In this document: one piece after another, positions 5,780-11,765 of the stretch
How the letters are laid out: the number at the start of each line of letters is the position of its first letter
Position numbering within the stretch: the first letter of the stretch is position 1
IMG/VR virus record: IMGVR_UViG_3300037041_000633
Coordinates: 1 to 27,198 of that record
Source of the DNA: a virus
Length of the DNA stretch: 27,198 nt
Strand: one strand, 5' to 3'
Translations under genes and position numbers: made by a program
The notes under the pieces: model-generated
Told to the model about the DNA's origin: nothing
The model's database searches: none
Seen by the model: the letters and a program-made list of their open reading frames with translations, nothing else

Positions 5780-6763
5780 TTAAAAAGGTAAGTTTTGATT
5801 GTTTAAAGTGTGATAAGATTCTGAAAAACTTTTCAGCTCAGTAATTGGTTTCTTTATTTCGTGTTTTTCTTGTGCGTAAATGTTGCTGTGTTGATTAGGA
5901 TTGTTTGAGTCTAAATCATAATATCTGAATTTATTAATATCAAATCTTAAATTGATCATTCCTATTTTACCAATACTGCGAGGTTTAATCTTATTAAAAT
6001 ATATCTCGCATTGATTGTCGCTTAAATCCTCACGATGTACTGTTATCATACATTTTCCACTGTTAAACCATTCTGAGCCACCTTTCAAATCGTATGGACC
6101 TGGTGGTGTTCGCTTACCGTTTACTTTTTCCGTCAACTTTGGGTGTATAATAGTATGCAAATGTAAATCATTATCCTCAGCTAACTGATTTCTATACGGT
6201 AAAACAAATTCTAAATATTGAGCATAACCTCCATAACTTGAATAATCGTGGCTTAAATCCTTCCAACTGTCTATACTTGCCGTATGCAATCCTTCCGTTT
6301 TCTTTAATGTAACAGCATAATCCCAAAATTCAACAGCTGACATTTTCGCTTTTAAATCACTTTTTGTGAGTACTTTAAAATAATGACAAACCCATTCGCT
6401 TGCTGTACTGATTTCACTATCTGTAATTGTGTTATGTGCATCAGGATTAAATGATTTGCCCGTCTTTTTGTGAATTAAATCCGCTATTATTTCAATGTTA
6501 TTACCAACATCAGGAAAGTAAATTAAATGTTTCCAATCGTAAAATAAAGAAGTATTTATCAAACATTCCATAAGAAATTGAGTTTTACCACTCATTGGAT
6601 ACCCTGTCCAATCTGTACAATTACCTAACTGCATTGAATAATTATCTTTCATTTTATCAAATCCAAGAAACATCCCTTTATCGTGGTACGTCTTTTTGTA
6701 GTTTTGTAACGCATTGAGTATCTCACTCGCTTTCGTTATCTTAAATCCTTTCAAATTATCCAT
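5780..6763 (-). CDS. DnaB/RecA-fold replicative helicase-like ATPase
   Basis: A 327-residue P-loop ATPase. The Walker A motif is TGYPMSGKTQF (Lys60 counting from this start). Later blocks fit DnaB-type helicases: TASIDSWKDLS as the Walker B region, THTIIHP-like LHTIIHPK, then LKGGSEWFNSGKCMITVHRE and KIKPRSIGKIG, which resemble DnaB motifs 3-4. The DnaB N-terminal domain is absent. ATG at 6763 gives an 8-base overlap with the upstream gene; an ATG 8 codons earlier (6787) is possible. The C terminus ends NNQNLPF, close to the SSB-tip-like end of the phage OB protein. It should act as the fork helicase together with the DnaD-like protein before it. Confidence 0.8.
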   Translation of the reverse strand: MDNLKGFKITKASEILNALQNYKKTYHDKGMFLGFDKMKDNYSMQLGNCTDWTGYPMSGKTQFLMECLINTSLFYDWKHLIYFPDVGNNIEIIADLIHKKTGKSFNPDAHNTITDSEISTASEWVCHYFKVLTKSDLKAKMSAVEFWDYAVTLKKTEGLHTASIDSWKDLSHDYSSYGGYAQYLEFVLPYRNQLAEDNDLHLHTIIHPKLTEKVNGKRTPPGPYDLKGGSEWFNSGKCMITVHREDLSDNQCEIYFNKIKPRSIGKIGMINLRFDINKFRYYDLDSNNPNQHSNIYAQEKHEIKKPITELKSFSESYHTLNNQNLPF

Positions 6764-7448
6764 AAGGATTGAATTTTGATTGTTCACTAACTACGGTATT
6801 TACATATTTTGAAAAATTAGTGTTTACTAAAAAATGTTTAGGTATATCAAGCGAATTTATTTTTACCCATTCTGAATCTACCATTACTTTGTATGCGTGT
6901 TCAAAATCTTCTGGAGTGTATTCATCTTTTTTTAATTCTTTAAGATTATTTAAATCTGTTTTTGTTAATGTTTTAAAATTTCCTTTAACGCCTTTATATT
7001 TAAATTTCATTTGATTAAACCACATAATAAATTTTTCACTTAAAACAGCGTCAGCTTGTTTATTTGTTATATTGTTAGTTTGTTTATCTATGGTATCAAG
7101 TGCTTTGGTAGGTGCTTTGGTAGTTGCTTCATCAAGTGCTTTGGTACTTGCTTTGTCATTTTTTGATAGGGCAATTACTTTACTTTGGTGTTGGTTTTTG
7201 CTTTCAGTTACTATTTTTATAAATCCAAAATCGACCAAATCACTCAAAGTTTTTTTGTATGTGTTATAAGATCCAATTCCTAATGATTCCATTGTTACTG
7301 ATGTTGGTAATCCAAATTCTTGTTTTTGTCCTAATCTATTCCACCGGTCAATTAAATAACAATAAAAATCCGAATGAATAGCTTTTACTTTTGAGGGGTT
7401 TTCAAATTTGAAATTATACCAGTCCCTTATTAAATTATATCCATTCAT
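6756..7448 (-). CDS. DnaD-like replication initiator / helicase loader
   Basis: A 230-residue protein in two parts. Residues 1-100 look like a winged helix (SVTMESLGIGSYNTYKKTLS, then LVDFGFIKIV), a pattern found in phage initiation proteins. A low-complexity linker (about 102-130, KASTKALDEATTKAPTKALD) follows, then a C-terminal domain with DEYTPEDFEHAYKVMVDSEW and IPKHFLVNTNFSKYVN, reminiscent of the DnaD-type domain. The gene directly precedes and overlaps the helicase, the usual arrangement for an origin-binding initiator and loader. The homology is recognised by architecture only, so the exact family is uncertain. Confidence 0.7.
   Translation of the reverse strand: MNGYNLIRDWYNFKFENPSKVKAIHSDFYCYLIDRWNRLGQKQEFGLPTSVTMESLGIGSYNTYKKTLSDLVDFGFIKIVTESKNQHQSKVIALSKNDKASTKALDEATTKAPTKALDTIDKQTNNITNKQADAVLSEKFIMWFNQMKFKYKGVKGNFKTLTKTDLNNLKELKKDEYTPEDFEHAYKVMVDSEWVKINSLDIPKHFLVNTNFSKYVNTVVSEQSKFNPYG
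7095..7156 (-). repeat. Short repeats in the initiator linker
   Basis: On the minus strand the block ACCAAAGCAC(C/T)T occurs three times, twice followed by TGAT, coding TKALD, TKAP and TKALD in the linker of the initiator gene. It is an in-frame imperfect repeat that could expand or contract by slippage without breaking the reading frame. Confidence 0.6.
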
Positions 7449-7450
7449 AA

Positions 7451-7717
7451 TTAAAGCATTAAAGAAATTTGTTTTTTTAACTCCCTGCTTAATTTAATGG
7501 CCGTTGGTTTATCTAAAACAATATACTGTAAAGAATCCCAGCCTTCACTGTATTGTGAAGTATCATCTATTTCAATATACAATTTTTGATATTGATTAAG
7601 ATAAATTTGCATTTGTTTATCTGTGTTGTTTGTTTCCTCATCACCACAAAAAATCAATTTTACATTTCCCATAATAAACCGCATTTTATTTAAAAACACG
7701 TAAAAAGTTAAGTGCAT
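7451..7717 (-). CDS. Hypothetical protein with strong Shine-Dalgarno site
   Basis: An 88-residue protein. The start at 7717 is supported by a perfect GGAGG seven bases upstream; a second possible start is Met16 (7672, MGNVKLIFCG). The first 15 residues (MHLTFYVFLNKMRFI) are hydrophobic and basic; the rest is mixed, with DDTSQYSEGWDSLQYIVLDK and an amphipathic C-terminal helix. No family recognised. It sits behind a promoter (7816-7848) and an unusually long structured leader, so it is probably regulated after transcription starts. It is followed after two bases by the DnaD-like gene and so could control expression of the replication operon. Confidence 0.6.
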   Translation of the reverse strand: MHLTFYVFLNKMRFIMGNVKLIFCGDEETNNTDKQMQIYLNQYQKLYIEIDDTSQYSEGWDSLQYIVLDKPTAIKLSRELKKQISLML

Positions 7718-7724
7718 AAAAAAA

Positions 7725-7729
7725 CCTCC
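7725..7729 (-). promoter_or_regulatory. Perfect Shine-Dalgarno GGAGG
   Basis: The minus strand reads GGAGG, then seven T, then ATG at 7717. This is an ideal SD core and spacing. It is unusual here because other genes in the window have only A-rich leaders, as expected for Bacteroidota, where the anti-SD of 16S rRNA is normally shielded. Confidence 0.75.
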
Positions 7730-7741
7730 ATACTCAATAGG

Positions 7742-7806
7742 GATTCGACGTCCTACTTTGTATAAAGGTTAATTAAAATTCCTTTTGTTACTATAATGTC
7801 GAATCG
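7742..7806 (-). other. Candidate structured 5' leader RNA
   Basis: The gap 7718-7837 holds a perfect 8-base inverted repeat, GATTCGAC (7805-7798) and GTCGAATC (7749-7742), enclosing 48 bases. Inside it, GTA-ACA-AAAGG (7792-7781 region) can pair with CCTTT-A-TAC (7769-7760 region). An RNA starting from the promoter at 7816 would fold into a two-level stem ending just before the SD site. It has no tRNA cloverleaf. A control leader or a small RNA are both possible. Confidence 0.5.
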
Positions 7807-7815
7807 TAACGTGTA

Positions 7816-7848
7816 CAAATATACAAATAATATCTAATTAAATAGCAA
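7816..7848 (-). promoter_or_regulatory. Candidate promoter TTG-N22-TATATTTG
   Basis: The minus strand has TTG (7848-7846), 22 bases, then TATATTTG (7823-7816). It overlaps the end of the DGQHR gene. A start near 7809 would give a leader of about 90 bases for the 7451-7717 gene, and drive the replication genes beyond. Confidence 0.6.
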
Positions 7849-8638
7849 TTGGAAAAGATTTTTCAACGTCTTTATTGTATCGCAATACTTTCACATCTTG
7901 TCGTAATCTGTAGAAGTTCCAAGCCTTAATTATTAGTGCGTTTTTATGCTCTCTATCCATTTTACTTGTGCCTGTTCTGTCTTCTATCAATTTGTTTCTA
8001 AGCAAATAAATAACGTTGTTTGTCACATCTCTACCAGTGCATAATTCGTTAAAAAATAACTCGCAATCTGCTGAACTTTTAGTATTAAAATGAATCATAA
8101 ACGAACCGATTAAAGTGGGGCTCATTATCTTAGCAAATTGTACATAATAGCCGTATGTTTTGGAAGCAATATCTAAATAATAATCCTCATTTTCTTTAAA
8201 TTTATTCAACAATTCTACGTTTGTTAATGTGACATTCCCTCTATTACTTCTATTCCCATTACTTAACGCTTGAGAAAATTGTATAATTGGAGGAATTAAA
8301 CTTGAGTATTGAGCACCCGCAATGTAAAATACATCATTAGATGTTCTTGTTGTTCCAGAATCTAATACCACAAATACATCATCATTCAAATCAAATGCAA
8401 CATACATACTTAATTCAACATTTGCCTTTATAATTGCTCTTAACCGATGTTGACCATCTAATAACTTATTTGTTTTTGATAATTTAATCAATTCTCCAGT
8501 GTCGTTTTTCCAATTACCTTTCAGCATTTCGTTTGCATATTTCGTAACGATTGCATCTTTAAATTTACGGTTGTTTAGATTCATACTTAACATTTGTTCC
8601 GCTACTTCCTTGTTGATTTTTACTAATTCTACTCTCAT
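7838..8638 (-). CDS. DGQHR (ParB/DndB-like) domain protein
   Basis: A 266-residue protein with LLDGQHRLRAI at residues 59-69, the signature of DGQHR/ParB-N-like proteins. The following segment VAFDLNDDVFVVLDSGTTRTSNDV keeps the pattern of phage homologues in which a short beta domain precedes a helical C-terminal half. Relatives include ParB-type nucleotide-binding proteins and DndB, a regulator of DNA phosphorothioation; no Dnd genes are seen here. The role in the phage is unknown; DNA binding or nucleotide-dependent control of replication is plausible. The ATG lies five bases after the previous gene. Confidence 0.75.
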   Translation of the reverse strand: MRVELVKINKEVAEQMLSMNLNNRKFKDAIVTKYANEMLKGNWKNDTGELIKLSKTNKLLDGQHRLRAIIKANVELSMYVAFDLNDDVFVVLDSGTTRTSNDVFYIAGAQYSSLIPPIIQFSQALSNGNRSNRGNVTLTNVELLNKFKENEDYYLDIASKTYGYYVQFAKIMSPTLIGSFMIHFNTKSSADCELFFNELCTGRDVTNNVIYLLRNKLIEDRTGTSKMDREHKNALIIKAWNFYRLRQDVKVLRYNKDVEKSFPIAI

Positions 8639-8643
8639 GATGT

Positions 8644-8904
8644 TTATTTATTTATTTGATTATTAATTAAAATTATTTGGCTTAATATCTTTCCGTTCAA
8701 CCCAACACAATGATAAAATCCTTTTTCAGATGTTGACAAATAAGAAATAGTATCGAAATTATAGATTGATATTCCTTTCATTTTGCTTATTCCATCGTTT
8801 TTAACGTAGCCATAGAATCCAAGGTTTCTAACGTTGTCAGGAAAGTTGATTAATTTCGTTTCAATGGTTCGGTATTGATTAATGTATCGTTTTAAAGTTC
8901 TCAT
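8644..8904 (-). CDS. Hypothetical protein
   Basis: An 86-residue protein with a basic start (MRTLKRYINQYRTIETK) and a likely beta-rich middle (LGFYGYVKNDGISKMKGISI). No motif or family recognised. It lies between the DnaA-like gene (four bases upstream) and the DGQHR gene (five bases downstream), so it belongs to the same early transcript. Confidence 0.6.
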   Translation of the reverse strand: MRTLKRYINQYRTIETKLINFPDNVRNLGFYGYVKNDGISKMKGISIYNFDTISYLSTSEKGFYHCVGLNGKILSQIILINNQINK

Positions 8905-8908
8905 TTTC

Positions 8909-9298
8909 CTAATTATTATCTTCGTAATTAACTGATTTTACTTTTAACCTGGCAGCTCTAAAATTGTTCGTTCTGCGAATCGTTGGCAAAGGTCGTTTAG
9001 TGTAAATTATCGTTACCTTTTCGCAGTTGTTGAGTTGCGCTTCAATGCTCTTGATGTTCCAAAGAAATATTTCGTCTTTTTGTTGTATAAAATTATCGTA
9101 CATTCTCAATGCGTTAATAATCGTTGCGTGATTTTTACTAAATATTTGACCTATTGCAGCAAGTGAAAGTTTAGTATTTTTTCTAACAAAATTATAAGCT
9201 GCTGCTCTTTGGTAAACAATTTCTCTTTGGCGTGTTTCTTTCAAAATGCCATTGCGCTCGCAAATGTAAACTACCTTTTTTAAATCAATTTGTTTCAT
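8909..9298 (-). CDS. DnaA domain IV-like DNA-binding protein
   Basis: A 129-residue protein. Residues about 22-66 carry the signature of the DNA-binding domain of DnaA: RQREIVYQRAAAYNFVRK, then LSLAAIGQIFSKNHATIINA, where DnaA has SLxxIGxxFxxRDHSTVxHA. There is no AAA+ ATPase domain. The last 40 residues are basic. ATG at 9298 overlaps the previous gene by 14 bases; an ATG eight codons earlier (9322) would overlap by 38. Such stand-alone proteins could bind DnaA boxes or a phage origin, or act as a regulator. Confidence 0.75.
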   Translation of the reverse strand: MKQIDLKKVVYICERNGILKETRQREIVYQRAAAYNFVRKNTKLSLAAIGQIFSKNHATIINALRMYDNFIQQKDEIFLWNIKSIEAQLNNCEKVTIIYTKRPLPTIRRTNNFRAARLKVKSVNYEDNN

Positions 9299-9539
9299 CT
9301 GTAATATCTTTATATTGTTCATCTAACCACCCTAAAAACGCTCGCTGTATGTCGTTCTGTTGGATTATCGTTTCGTTATCCGCAATATCCATAAAGTGCT
9401 TATCCTGGTTTCTTATCGTTCTCACAACCTCGTTTTGTAGTTGTTTCGCTTTGAATCTAAACGGGAAATCTTCTAATTTATCGGCAACACTCGGAAGTAT
9501 TGACATTATTACGGTTAAGTTAAACTGTTCTTTTGTCAT
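9285..9539 (-). CDS. Hypothetical protein
   Basis: An 84-residue, mostly helical protein (MTKEQFNLTVIMSILPSVAD..., FRFKAKQLQNEVVRTIRNQDKHF) with an acidic C terminus. No known family. AAAAACACG lies five bases before its ATG, as for several genes at the left end. It overlaps the DnaA-like gene that follows and may be its partner. Confidence 0.6.
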   Translation of the reverse strand: MTKEQFNLTVIMSILPSVADKLEDFPFRFKAKQLQNEVVRTIRNQDKHFMDIADNETIIQQNDIQRAFLGWLDEQYKDITDETN

Positions 9540-9570
9540 TGTATCGTGTTTTTATGCGTTTTAAGAGACT

Positions 9571-9729
9571 TTATCCTATTTGTTGATTAACCGCTTCTAA
9601 ATAATCTAAATAAAGCGTTACGTTAAAACTTCCGCCTTTATCATTCTCTGACTTTTGACCTCTCCAGTGGCGCACCATTTGCGCAAGGTTTGGAGTTAAT
9701 TTGATAAATGTATTTTTTTTAGTTTTCAT
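9571..9729 (-). CDS. 52-residue hypothetical protein
   Basis: ATG at 9729-9727 forms an ATGA overlap with the stop of the preceding gene, and the frame runs to TAA at 9571: MKTKKNTFIKLTPNLAQMVR, then ...GGSFNVTLYLDYLEAVNQQIG. The coupling and the protein-like composition (basic start, amphipathic middle) support a real gene too short for many annotation cut-offs. No family recognised; a small DNA-binding protein is conceivable. Confidence 0.65.
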   Translation of the reverse strand: MKTKKNTFIKLTPNLAQMVRHWRGQKSENDKGGSFNVTLYLDYLEAVNQQIG

Positions 9730-9971
9730 CGTTCTGCAATTTTTGTAATTACTCTAATTTTTTGAGAATCTTCAAGGTCGTAATCTTCAATTACTTCTAA
9801 AATCTCGGTTAAACTTTTTTCTAAACTTGCAACCTTTTTGGCGCATTCTCGTTCATTTGTCAGGTCGTTTACTAATACTTCTATTGAGCGTTCAAGCTGC
9901 TTAGATGGGTTGCTTTCGTGCGCTTCAATCATTATGCACAATGTGACTAACGTGTCTTTTAATTCTTTCAT
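9726..9971 (-). CDS. Helical hypothetical protein
   Basis: An 81-residue, acidic, helix-rich protein with coiled-coil-like spacing (CAKKVASLEKSLTEILEVIE). No family recognised. It is coupled by ATGA to both neighbours, in a run of four small genes (10404 to 9571). Confidence 0.6.
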   Translation of the reverse strand: MKELKDTLVTLCIMIEAHESNPSKQLERSIEVLVNDLTNERECAKKVASLEKSLTEILEVIEDYDLEDSQKIRVITKIAER

Positions 9972-10195
9972 AATTTTTGTATTTCTTGTTTAACTTCTTG
10001 CCAATAATCATACGAAAATAAATCATTATTTTCTACTTCTCTTGTATAGTAACAAACTTCCATTATCTCATCAACTGCTAATAATGCGCATAAAAGAGCG
10101 TGTGGGTAAAGCATACACATAGATTCGTTTGAGCAATTTAAATCAACGTTAAACATTTTTTCCGTTAATTCTTTTGCTTTTTCTTGTGGTGTCAT
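9968..10195 (-). CDS. Hypothetical protein
   Basis: A 75-residue protein (MTPQEKAKELTEKMFNVDLN...) with the pattern ALLCALLAVDEIMEVC and the ending YDYWQEVKQEIQKL. This KAKEL...ALxxVDEI...YWxEVKxEI layout is common in small proteins of Flavobacterium phages; the function is not known to me. It starts by ATGA overlap with the preceding gene. Confidence 0.65.
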   Translation of the reverse strand: MTPQEKAKELTEKMFNVDLNCSNESMCMLYPHALLCALLAVDEIMEVCYYTREVENNDLFSYDYWQEVKQEIQKL

Positions 10196-10404
10196 AATTC
10201 TAATATTTTACAAAGTGTTTTTTGATAACTGTATTTTAATCTTTTTACGCCTGCTTCAACTGTTGAAATATCCTTTTCAGTGAATCCGTTTGTCGCTGCC
10301 ATGTGATTGTAAGCCTTCATTGTATTTAAACGCTGAATCATTCCCTCATACATATTTAAATAGTCTGAGGCTTTGTCGTGTAATGTTTTCATTTTGTCTA
10401 ACAT
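10192..10404 (-). CDS. Hypothetical protein
   Basis: A 70-residue helical protein (MLDKMKTLHDKASDYLNMYE...), with Met-rich N-terminal part and basic C-terminal helix (GVKRLKYSYQKTLCKILEL). No family recognised. It follows the promoter-proximal gene by three bases. Confidence 0.6.
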   Translation of the reverse strand: MLDKMKTLHDKASDYLNMYEGMIQRLNTMKAYNHMAATNGFTEKDISTVEAGVKRLKYSYQKTLCKILEL

Positions 10405-10407
10405 AAT

Positions 10408-10719
10408 TTAAAGTTTTGCAAATCCTGCGTTAAATTCTATTCTATCTAATTTATCATTTAAAAATAAATCGTAAAAAACTTCTGCTGTTCCATACGCTTT
10501 ACCATTGTATTTTAATTCCTTGTCAAATACTGACGTTATAGTCATACTTGTAAATTTGCTTTTTTCAAGTTCTAAAATGTTAACTCCAAAACTTTTTAAA
10601 TTGTCATGTGAAGTTGTTTTTTTACTTGTTTGGATTTTCAAAGATTTAACTTTTTTAAGTTCGTTTTTGTGATTAACACACCACGCTTTGAATTCTAATA
10701 TTGACATTTCTAAATACAT
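10408..10719 (-). CDS. Hypothetical protein, first gene of the early operon
   Basis: A 103-residue protein starting MYLEMSILEFKAWCVNHKNE. The frame is open 20 codons further upstream from a GTG at 10779, but the promoter -7 element (10739-10746) lies inside that extension, so the ATG at 10719 is taken. The protein seems beta-rich in its C-terminal half (YGTAEVFYDLFLNDKLDRIEF). No family recognised. Being directly behind the promoter shared with the 3565-3813 gene, it heads the early transcript. Confidence 0.7.
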   Translation of the reverse strand: MYLEMSILEFKAWCVNHKNELKKVKSLKIQTSKKTTSHDNLKSFGVNILELEKSKFTSMTITSVFDKELKYNGKAYGTAEVFYDLFLNDKLDRIEFNAGFAKL

Positions 10720-10738
10720 ATTGTTTTGTTTTGTCTTA

Positions 10739-10772
10739 CAAATATATATAAACTTTTCTTTTATATAAACAA
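10739..10772 (-). promoter_or_regulatory. Bacteroidota-type promoter, twin of 3844-3873
   Basis: The minus strand has TTG (10772-10770), 23 bases, then TATATTTG (10746-10739). It differs from the 3844-3873 promoter mainly by four extra bases (TATA) before the -7 element and one shifted A, and shares TTGTTTATATAAAA, GTTTATA, ATTTGTA and CAAAACAAA. The start site is expected near 10732, 12 or so bases before the ATG. Confidence 0.8.
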
Positions 10773-10790
10773 TATTCACGAAATAAGTTA

Positions 10791-10840
10791 AAAAATACGT
10801 AGAACTACGTAGATAAACTAAGTAGAACTACGTAGATAAA
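10791..10840 (-). terminator. Tandem palindromes with T tract closing the late block
   Basis: GTAGAACTACGTAGATAAA occurs twice on the plus strand (10799-10817 and 10822-10840, period 23). Each copy sits in a palindrome; the left one, TACGTAGAACTACGTA (10796-10811), has perfect arms. On the minus strand this hairpin is followed by TTTTTT (10796-10791), so it can act as a terminator after the endolysin gene. The stems are AT-rich and may instead, or as well, be operators for the early promoter 20 bases downstream. Confidence 0.5.
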
Positions 10841-10844
10841 TGTA

Positions 10845-11309
10845 TTAAAATAAAAGATTTTCGTTTTCTTCGTAAGGTAAATATACCGTTTTGCCGTTCT
10901 TTTTGATAGCAATTAACGCTTGTTTTCTGTTCCTTCCTTTTTTATAGGAGATATGAAACCAACTTGCTTTACCGTTTATTGGAAATTCTGCTATCATTTG
11001 GTCAAATACAACGTTCTCAATTATCCAATCGAATAACTCTTTATCGTGAAGGTCAACATCCATTGCCTCGCCTTTTACGTGTTGAGAGGAAACCGCTCCA
11101 CCAATGCGAGAATTTACACGCAACGAACGAAACCCGCTACTTATGTTTATAGGTCGACCTAAATGCTCTCTGATTGGCTCAAAAACTTTCTCACAAAGCA
11201 ATATCGCAGCATCTTTTTCTGTGAATCCCATTTTATTTGGAATACCGTATTTAATTGCAGTTTCTGAGCGTTCAAACTCTTCAATGGTAACGTGTTTCGA
11301 TAGTATCAT
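10845..11309 (-). CDS. Endolysin, M15 (peptidase_M15_3) family
   Basis: A 154-residue zinc peptidase of the type that cuts peptidoglycan cross-bridges or stem peptides. The family pattern is complete: SSGFRS (57-62), VNSRIGG, SSQHVKGEAMDVD with zinc ligands His77 and Asp84, and SWFHISY with His119. The last 35 residues are basic with a short acidic end. No signal peptide is present, so it should reach the wall through the holin. It is the last gene of the lysis cassette, coupled by ATGA to the holin-like gene. Confidence 0.88.
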   Translation of the reverse strand: MILSKHVTIEEFERSETAIKYGIPNKMGFTEKDAAILLCEKVFEPIREHLGRPINISSGFRSLRVNSRIGGAVSSQHVKGEAMDVDLHDKELFDWIIENVVFDQMIAEFPINGKASWFHISYKKGRNRKQALIAIKKNGKTVYLPYEENENLLF

Positions 11310-11509
11310 TTAACTGTTTTTTGTGCGTGAAATAAAGCCTTTCCACCGAATACAACAGCTCCAACCGTTAAGCAAACAATGCCAATTGGATTCGCTACCA
11401 ATCCAGTAGCCAAAACAGCTGCACAAACAGTGCCTATTGTCGTTGCAATGCGCCCTCTTCTACGGTCTTTTATTGGGGTTCGTTTTCTGATTCTGTCGAT
11501 TAACCTCAT
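11306..11509 (-). CDS. Holin-like small membrane protein
   Basis: A 67-residue protein with a very basic N terminus (MRLIDRIRKRTPIKDRRRGR) and two adjoining hydrophobic stretches, about 22-40 (ATTIGTVCAAVLATGLVAN) and 42-60 (IGIVCLTVGAVVFGGKALF). Size, topology and position between a second membrane protein and the endolysin fit a phage holin. Overlaps both neighbours by four bases. Holin function is inferred from context and form. Confidence 0.75.
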   Translation of the reverse strand: MRLIDRIRKRTPIKDRRRGRIATTIGTVCAAVLATGLVANPIGIVCLTVGAVVFGGKALFHAQKTVK

Positions 11510-11736
11510 ATTACTTTTTTAATGGTGATTTTATCAGGAATTACAGCGTAAATTTGATTTTTTGACTCTGTTTGTTTTTCGCTTTTTTGTTGGTTTCTGA
11601 TTTCAAACATCCTATCACTCCAACAATCTTCGAGTTTTGTTTCTAAATTACCAACTCTTATTGTAGTTATGGAAAGCCAAGCGCATAAAACACCCGTAAC
11701 TCCGTATTTCTTCGTAATTATTGCAATTTCATTCAT
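11506..11736 (-). CDS. Small lysis-cassette membrane protein
   Basis: A 76-residue protein with one weak hydrophobic segment at about 8-27 (TKKYGVTGVLCAWLSITTIR), then a helix with LETKLEDCWSDRMFEIRNQQ and a polar tail. The KYGVTGVL-AWL ... LEDC-x-DR layout is frequent in small proteins next to phage endolysins in Bacteroidota and resembles XhlA/Bdr-type holin-associated proteins. It could be a holin, an antiholin or an accessory factor. Confidence 0.65.
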   Translation of the reverse strand: MNEIAIITKKYGVTGVLCAWLSITTIRVGNLETKLEDCWSDRMFEIRNQQKSEKQTESKNQIYAVIPDKITIKKVI

Positions 11737-11757
11737 CTTTTGCTTGGTTTCATCTTA

Positions 11758-11765
11758 CAAATTTA
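11758..11765 (-). promoter_or_regulatory. Candidate -7 element for the lysis cassette
   Basis: The minus strand reads TAAATTTG, a match to TAnnTTTG, at the end of the 392-residue tail gene, 21 bases before the ATG at 11736. The best upstream element is TTC rather than TTG at 21 bases, so the promoter is only probable. Confidence 0.45.

Noticed and set aside
7741-7758. Phage attachment site (attP) based on a tRNA-like end sequence
   Set aside because: No integrase is nearby and the resemblance to a tRNA 3' end is short and imperfect.
7741-7806. Possible tRNA gene because of the GTCGAATC block resembling a T arm
   Set aside because: No acceptor stem, D arm or anticodon arm can be formed; the block pairs instead with its own inverted copy 48 bases away.
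10796-10840. Possible CRISPR-like repeat pair
   Set aside because: Only two copies with a four-base gap, palindromic units and no spacers or cas genes.
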